Shown: piece by piece, positions 49,134 through 53,545 of the stretch | How the letters are laid out: each line of letters opens with the position of its first letter | Numbering within the stretch: the stretch's first letter is position 1 | Assembly: GCF_015163665.1 (NCBI RefSeq) | Contig: NZ_JADEUG010000027.1 | Coordinates: 1 to 53,545 of the forward strand | Reading direction: 5' to 3' | Source: Xenorhabdus sp. BG5 | Lineage (GTDB): Bacteria; Pseudomonadota; Gammaproteobacteria; Enterobacterales; Enterobacteriaceae | DNA: 53,545 nucleotides | Notes under the pieces: model-generated | The model's input: the letters and a program-made list of their open reading frames with translations, nothing else | The model's database searches: none | Told to the model about the DNA's origin: nothing | Program-made: the position numbers and the translations under genes

Positions 49134-50342
49134 TTAATCATCCATCAACAACGCTAGCGCCAGCTTTACGCTACTTATCAATCTATCTGCATCTTGTTGG
49201 TTATTATAGGGCATGAACGAAGCGCGCAGACAGCCGCTGATCCCAAGGGCATTCAGCAATGGCTGAGCACAGTGTTGGCCTGAACGCAGAGAGATATTTT
49301 GTTCGGCAATCAGTGTTGCTAAATCACTGTGGTGTATTCCGGCAATATTGAAAGCTAGCAGGCTGGAACCCGCCACACGGTAACTGTTAAATCCCGCCAA
49401 CGTACTGAGTTGCTGTTCGGTGTAATCCGTGAGGGCAATCGCATGGGATTCTGCGAGCTGGATATCAAGCGTTTTCAACCATTCCAGCGTCGTTGCAAAC
49501 CCGACCACACCGGCAACATTGGGTGTTCCCGCTTCAAAACGATAAGGTACGGCTTCCGGTGTGAAACCATCGAACGAGACTTGAGTTAGCATTTTTCCGC
49601 CACCATGCCACGGTGACATCGCATTCAACCATTCATTTTTGCCATACAACACACCCAATCCATTTGGGCCATACAGTTTATGTGCAGAGAAGGCATAAAA
49701 GTCGATATCCAGTTGTTGTACATTGATCGGTGCGTGAACGATACCCTGAGCACCATCGACCAGAACACGGCAATCATATTGATGGACGAGTGCGGTAACT
49801 TGTGCCAAATCCACTGCGGCGCCGGTAACGTTAGACATCTGGCTGATGGCAACTAAGCGGCTTTTTTCATTCAAGAGTTCTGCCAGGGTATCGATTTCTG
49901 GTTGGCATCGATTGCCAATCGGCCATCTAACGATTTTGGCGCCGGTTTGTTCTGCCAGAATCAGCCACGGTAACAAGTTAGCGTGGTGTTCCTGCTCGCT
50001 GACAATGATTTCATCACCGATACTCAGGCGAGGGCGAAAGTAACTTTGGGCAACCAGATTGATGGACTCAGTGGTGCCTTTTGTCCAGATAATATTTTCA
50101 GGCAATGGCGCATTGATTAATTCCGCCACCAGTGAACGAGCCTGTTCATAACGAGCCGTCATAGCCTGTGCAGTGGCATGTTGACTGCGGTGTACTGTTG
50201 CACTGTGGTTTTGGTAATAGTGCCCGGTCGCCTCAATCATACATGCCGGTTTTAATGCCGTAGCGGCACTGTCCAGAAATGTGGTGGATTGTTGCAGGGC
50301 AGGAAATTGCTGGCGGAATTTTTCTGAGTCAAAGGCTTTCAT
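49134..50342 (-). CDS. csdA: Cysteine desulfurase CsdA
   Basis: Pyridoxal-phosphate enzyme that removes sulfur from cysteine (and cysteine sulfinate) as a persulfide for CsdE. The ATG at 50342 (MKAFDSEKFRQQFPAL) gives 402 residues, one more than E. coli; the frame runs open further upstream into the gcvB region and should not be annotated there. The PLP lysine is in SAHKLYGPNGLGVLYG (near 221), and the catalytic cysteine in RSGQHCAQP (near 358). csdE, its partner, is displaced by the inserted VapA-like gene. Confidence 0.96.
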   Translation of the reverse strand: MKAFDSEKFRQQFPALQQSTTFLDSAATALKPACMIEATGHYYQNHSATVHRSQHATAQAMTARYEQARSLVAELINAPLPENIIWTKGTTESINLVAQSYFRPRLSIGDEIIVSEQEHHANLLPWLILAEQTGAKIVRWPIGNRCQPEIDTLAELLNEKSRLVAISQMSNVTGAAVDLAQVTALVHQYDCRVLVDGAQGIVHAPINVQQLDIDFYAFSAHKLYGPNGLGVLYGKNEWLNAMSPWHGGGKMLTQVSFDGFTPEAVPYRFEAGTPNVAGVVGFATTLEWLKTLDIQLAESHAIALTDYTEQQLSTLAGFNSYRVAGSSLLAFNIAGIHHSDLATLIAEQNISLRSGQHCAQPLLNALGISGCLRASFMPYNNQQDADRLISSVKLALALLMDD

Positions 50343-50427
50343 AAACGCTGCTAATTTAATCGTTGTGTGATAAAGAATAAGTTTTTCTTTAACCAAGAGA
50401 AGAAGGATTCTACAGGAGAAAGCAGGG

Positions 50428-50625
50428 AAAAAAAGCACCGCAACTGCGGTGCAATAAAAAATCACTATGGACAGACAGGGTAAATGTACAGGAAGTGAAA
50501 AAAAACAGTAGCTTATGCTACAAAGCCTGGTTTCCCAGACAACTTGCAAACACAACATCACAACCACAAAGCCAAAAGCTTCAATGTATCGCTACAAAGA
50601 GACTTTTCGTTCCGGCTTAGGAAGT
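50428..50625 (-). ncRNA. gcvB: GcvB small regulatory RNA
   Basis: Hfq-dependent sRNA, activated by GcvA, that represses many amino-acid and peptide transporter mRNAs. It is divergent from gcvA, as in E. coli. Clear GcvB signatures on the minus strand are the start ACTTCCTAAGCCGG, the G/U-rich R1 seed region (about 50545-50570, TGGTTGTGATGTTGTG), the block CACTTCCTGTACATTTACCC followed by TGTCTGTCCATAGTGATT, and a terminator hairpin (GCACCGC with GCGGTGC at 50435-50452) followed by a T-run. The estimated length is 198 nt (E. coli 205). A TATAGT -10 box lies at 50632-50637. It would be missed by protein-only annotation and lies inside an upstream-extended csdA frame. Confidence 0.96.
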
Positions 50626-50763
50626 GCGCACACTATAGGGATTTGCTGGTATATCATCAATGGACAAATTATAATGCTTCGGATTATAAAAACTAATAAC
50701 TGAATGAAAAGAGTTACCGGTATCGTCACTACTACATAGGAAAAGAACACATAAGAAACGAAC
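50626..50763. promoter_or_regulatory. Shared gcvA/gcvB control region
   Basis: 138 bases between the gcvB start and the gcvA start codon. On the gcvB side, TATAGT at 50632-50637 fits a -10 element 7 bases before the RNA start. GcvA is known to activate gcvB and repress itself from this spacer in E. coli; I did not find a site I could mark with confidence. Confidence 0.6.
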
Positions 50764-51687
50764 ATGTCTAAACGTTTACCTCCACTCAATGCGTTACGCG
50801 TTTTTGATGCCGCGGCTCGTCATTTAAGTTTTACTAAAGCGGCAGAAGAATTATTTGTGACTCAGGCCGCTGTTAGCCATCAAATGAAGAGTCTGGAAGA
50901 TTTCCTGGGATTAAAGCTTTTTCGTCGCCGTAATCGTTCGCTATTGTTGACGGAAGAGGGGCAGAGTTACTATCTCGACATCAAGGAGATTTTTACTGCT
51001 ATCAATGACGCAACACGCAAACTTCAAGCTCGTAGTGCCAAGGGGGCGTTAACGGTCAGTTTATCCCCCAGTTTTGCGATTCAGTGGTTAGTACCTCGGC
51101 TTTCAGGTTTTAATCAGAGCTTTCCAGGGATTGATGTTCGCATTCAGGCAGTGGATCGGGAAGAAGATAAACTGGCTGATGATGTTGATGTCGCGATCTT
51201 TTATGGCAGAGGCAACTGGCCGGGGTTGCGAACAGATCGTCTTTATCCCGAATATCTGTTGCCTGTCTGTTCTCCTGCTCTGCTGACGGGTGATCGCCCA
51301 TTGAAAACGCCCGCAGACCTTGCCAAGCATACTTTGTTGCATGATTCATCCCGCCGGGATTGGCAAGCCTATGTTCGCCAGCTTGATATGCAGCAACAAA
51401 TTAATGTCCAGCAGGGGCCAATATTCAGCCATAGTGCGATGGTGATTCAGGCTGCTGTGCATGGTCAAGGTGTTGCGCTAGCCAATAATGTTATGGCACA
51501 AAATGAAATTGATGCAGGGCGTCTTGTCTGCCCATTTAATGATGTTTTGGTTAGCAAGAATGCATTTTATTTGGTTTGTCACGATAATCAGGCAGAATTG
51601 GGTAAGATTGCGGCATTCCGCAAATGGATACTAACCCAGGCTGCAACTGAGCAAGAAAGGTTAGGATTTATTACTCAACACACTTAA
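50764..51687 (+). CDS. gcvA: LysR-type glycine cleavage regulator GcvA
   Basis: LysR-family regulator that activates gcvTHP with glycine and represses it with purines, together with GcvR, and switches on gcvB. The 307-residue product has an N-terminal winged helix-turn-helix (about 7-66, AARHLSFTKAAEELFVTQAA) and an effector domain (about 95-300). Similarity to E. coli GcvA is very high through residue 290, and only the C-terminal tail diverges. The start ATG follows a long leader shared with gcvB. ygdD and rlmM follow on the same strand. Confidence 0.97.
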   Translation: MSKRLPPLNALRVFDAAARHLSFTKAAEELFVTQAAVSHQMKSLEDFLGLKLFRRRNRSLLLTEEGQSYYLDIKEIFTAINDATRKLQARSAKGALTVSLSPSFAIQWLVPRLSGFNQSFPGIDVRIQAVDREEDKLADDVDVAIFYGRGNWPGLRTDRLYPEYLLPVCSPALLTGDRPLKTPADLAKHTLLHDSSRRDWQAYVRQLDMQQQINVQQGPIFSHSAMVIQAAVHGQGVALANNVMAQNEIDAGRLVCPFNDVLVSKNAFYLVCHDNQAELGKIAAFRKWILTQAATEQERLGFITQHT

Positions 51688-51729
51688 TAGTTATACCCAA
51701 TAGCTGACAAACAGAAACAGGAGCCTGTG

Positions 51730-52125
51730 ATGAGCAGTCGAGCCATGCTTATTTTTGTTGGGATCAGTGGTTTTTTCTACGTGGCATTGGGCGCGATGGG
51801 AGCGCATATGTTGGCACCTATCCTGACACCACGTCAGATGGAATGGATTCATACCGGCCTGCAATATCAAGGGCTACATACACTCGCCATGATGGTTCTG
51901 GCTGTTTTGTTGATGCGCCAGCCTGTAGCGCTGTTTGGTTGGAGTGGGATTTTTTTTACGGCGGGAATTGTGCTGTTTAGTGGCAGTCTTTATTGTCTGG
52001 CCTTTTTACCGCTAAAATTTTTGGTTTATTTGACACCAATCGGTGGGTTCAGTTTTCTCATTGGTTGGTTATGTGTATTAATTGGCGCTCTGCGTCTAAG
52101 GAAATCGGCGCTTAGCCATGAATAA
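51730..52125 (+). CDS. ygdD: DUF423 inner-membrane protein YgdD
   Basis: 131-residue, four-helix inner-membrane protein of the DUF423 family, function unknown. The N-terminal helix contains the conserved [14 protein letters not shown], followed by [17 protein letters not shown] and GGFSFLIGW, all typical. I prefer the ATG at 51730, six bases after AGGAG, over the GTG one codon upstream. The end overlaps the rlmM start by 8 bases, so the two are co-translated as in E. coli. Confidence 0.93.
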   Translation: MSSRAMLIFVGISGFFYVALGAMGAHMLAPILTPRQMEWIHTGLQYQGLHTLAMMVLAVLLMRQPVALFGWSGIFFTAGIVLFSGSLYCLAFLPLKFLVYLTPIGGFSFLIGWLCVLIGALRLRKSALSHE

Positions 52126-53215
52126 AGTTGCTTTATATTGCCGCCCTGGTTTTGAAAAAGAGTGTGCGGCAGAGATTACCGATAAGGCGGGTAAAAAAGA
52201 AATTTACGGTTTCGCCCGTGTGAAAGAGAACAGTGGATATGTGTTGTTTGAGTGTTATCAGCCCGATGATGCGGATCGCCTGATCCGTGAAACACCGTTT
52301 GGTGAATTGGTTTTTGCTCGTCAAATGTTGGTTGTGGGAGAATTGCTGAAAGATTTGCCGCAGGAAGATCGCATTACCCCGATTGTTGGCATGTTGAGCG
52401 GGGTTATTGAGAGGGCAGGTGAGTTGCGTGTCGAGGTACCGGATACCAATGAAAGCAAGGAATTGATGAAGTTTTGCCGTAAGTTTACTGTTCCGCTGCG
52501 TAATGCAATGCGTCAGGAAAAACTTCTGCTGGCAAAGGAAAATTATAGTCGTCCGGTTATCCATGTCTTTTTCATTGCTCCGGGCTGCTGCTATGTCGGG
52601 TATTCCTACAGTAATAATAACTCCCGTTTTTATATGGGCATTCCGCGCCTTAAATTCCCTTCGGATGCACCAAGCCGTTCAACGCTGAAACTGGAAGAAG
52701 CCTTTCATATATTTATTCCTTATGACGAATGGGAAGAGCGTCTGGGTAGTGGCCTTTATGCAGTGGATCTCGGTGCTTGTCCGGGAGGATGGACTTACCA
52801 ACTCGTAAAACGCAGTATGATGGTTCATGCGGTAGATAATGGCCCGATGGCTGATAGTTTGATGGAAACAGGCCAGGTAAAGCATCATCGTGTGGATGGT
52901 TTTAAATTTGAACCATCAGTGAAAAATATTTACTGGCTGGTTTGTGACATGGTTGAAAAACCCGCTAAAGTTGCCCATCTGATAACAGATTGGCTGGTAA
53001 AAAGCTGGTGCCGTGAGGCGATATTCAATCTTAAGTTGCCGATGAAAAAGCGTTATGAGGAAGTCGCTCATCTATTGCAAAAAATAGAACAGCAATTGAA
53101 AGAGAATGGTGTGAATGCGCAGATTCAGGCGAAACACCTGTATCACGATCGTGAAGAGATTACTGTACACATTCGTCGTATTTGGTCTTTGTATGCTACT
53201 GATCGGGATTATTGA
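52118..53215 (+). CDS. rlmM: 23S rRNA 2'-O-ribose C2498 methyltransferase RlmM
   Basis: Methylates the ribose of C2498 in the peptidyl transferase region of 23S rRNA. The 365-residue product (E. coli 366) has an N-terminal THUMP-like domain and a C-terminal Rossmann methyltransferase domain with the SAM motif [13 protein letters not shown] near 217-229. The catalytic K-D-K-E residues are expected at [22 protein letters not shown] and HDREEITVH. It overlaps ygdD by 8 bases. A small hairpin (53239-53256) follows the stop. Confidence 0.96.
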   Translation: MNKVALYCRPGFEKECAAEITDKAGKKEIYGFARVKENSGYVLFECYQPDDADRLIRETPFGELVFARQMLVVGELLKDLPQEDRITPIVGMLSGVIERAGELRVEVPDTNESKELMKFCRKFTVPLRNAMRQEKLLLAKENYSRPVIHVFFIAPGCCYVGYSYSNNNSRFYMGIPRLKFPSDAPSRSTLKLEEAFHIFIPYDEWEERLGSGLYAVDLGACPGGWTYQLVKRSMMVHAVDNGPMADSLMETGQVKHHRVDGFKFEPSVKNIYWLVCDMVEKPAKVAHLITDWLVKSWCREAIFNLKLPMKKRYEEVAHLLQKIEQQLKENGVNAQIQAKHLYHDREEITVHIRRIWSLYATDRDY

Positions 53216-53238
53216 TATAATCCTTTACTGTTAAGTAT

Positions 53239-53256
53239 GCTGCCTTGATTGGCAGC
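53239..53256 (+). terminator. rlmM terminator
   Basis: GCTGCC (53239-53244) pairs with GGCAGC (53251-53256) around TTGATT and is followed by ACTTATTTATT. It lies 23 bases past the rlmM stop. Confidence 0.65.
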
Positions 53257-53470
53257 ACTTATTTATTCTATCTACCATCTTATTATCCTATTTATCTGTT
53301 GTCATACCACTTAATTCAACTATTTCAGTTATCCTTATCCAAAATACACAATCTGAAATCCAGGGATGTGGAATTAATTTCAAGTTGAATAAAAAACAAC
53401 CTATATTTAAAAAAGTAAGGAAAAAACAGGTAAAGAGATAATTCTTTCTTAAGATCAATTTTTAGCAGAT

Positions 53471-53510
53471 AAAAACAACATAATTTATGACTAAATTATG
53501 TTGTTTTTTT
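53471..53510. terminator. Bidirectional intrinsic terminator at the window edge
   Basis: Perfect 14-bp stem (53474-53487 with 53492-53505), 4-base loop TGAC, A-run before and T-run after. This is the classic form of a terminator acting in both directions, so a convergent gene probably lies just past the window. The rest of 53257-53545 shows no gene. Confidence 0.8.
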
Positions 53511-53545
53511 ATTATCAAAAAAATTTCATTGAGAAATTAATAATT

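Noticed and set aside
50343-50567. Upstream extension of csdA by 75 codons
   Set aside because: The extension runs through gcvB, has no CsdA similarity, and the ATG at 50342 gives the family length.

Overview
The window is chromosomal DNA from an enteric gammaproteobacterium. Its proteins resemble E. coli orthologues throughout, but the moderate GC, the AT-rich islands and the type VI secretion remnants point to Morganellaceae, most likely Xenorhabdus or a close relative such as Photorhabdus. The genus is inferred from protein flavour and gene order, not from a database search.

Layout. (1) 1-11530: the apaH-apaG-rsmA-pdxA-surA-lptD block on the minus strand, with djlA diverging from lptD and rluA and rapA converging on djlA. 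The order is as in E. coli. (2) 11531-16102: an eroded accessory stretch where E. coli has polB and araBAD. It holds a transposase relic, a small membrane-protein gene between two 24-bp direct repeats, a broken polB that keeps a possible LexA box, a GNAT acetyltransferase and an ArnT-like glycosyltransferase. (3) 16212-19728: thiBPQ, the thiamine ABC importer, behind a TPP riboswitch. (4) 19849-26707: rppH-ptsP-lgt-thyA-ppdA-ppdB-ygdB-ppdC on the plus strand. (5) 26813-29026: a minus-strand type VI island made of a vgrG remnant, a DUF4123 adaptor remnant, an apparently intact GH19 lysozyme-like effector and a likely periplasmic immunity protein. (6) 29571-41458: recC-ptrA-recB-recD. (7) argA with tandem ARG boxes, amiC, three initiator tRNA genes, a 256-bp inverted-repeat element, mltA, tcdA and csdE. 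(8) 47835-49133: an AT-rich insertion that separates csdE from csdA and carries a gene related to the Rhodococcus equi VapA virulence proteins. (9) csdA, the sRNA gene gcvB, gcvA, ygdD and rlmM.

Most genes are housekeeping: RNA modification (RsmA, RluA, RlmM, TcdA), outer-membrane assembly (SurA, LptD, Lgt), recombination and repair (RecBCD), RNA 5'-end processing (RppH, ApaH), thiamine uptake, arginine synthesis, cell-wall remodelling (AmiC, MltA) and sulfur mobilisation (CsdA/CsdE). The novel content sits where the enteric order is interrupted. The strongest items are the VapA-family gene inside the csd locus and the orphan T6SS effector-immunity pair stranded beside a dead vgrG. The polB relic is also notable, because it implies loss of DNA polymerase II at this locus.
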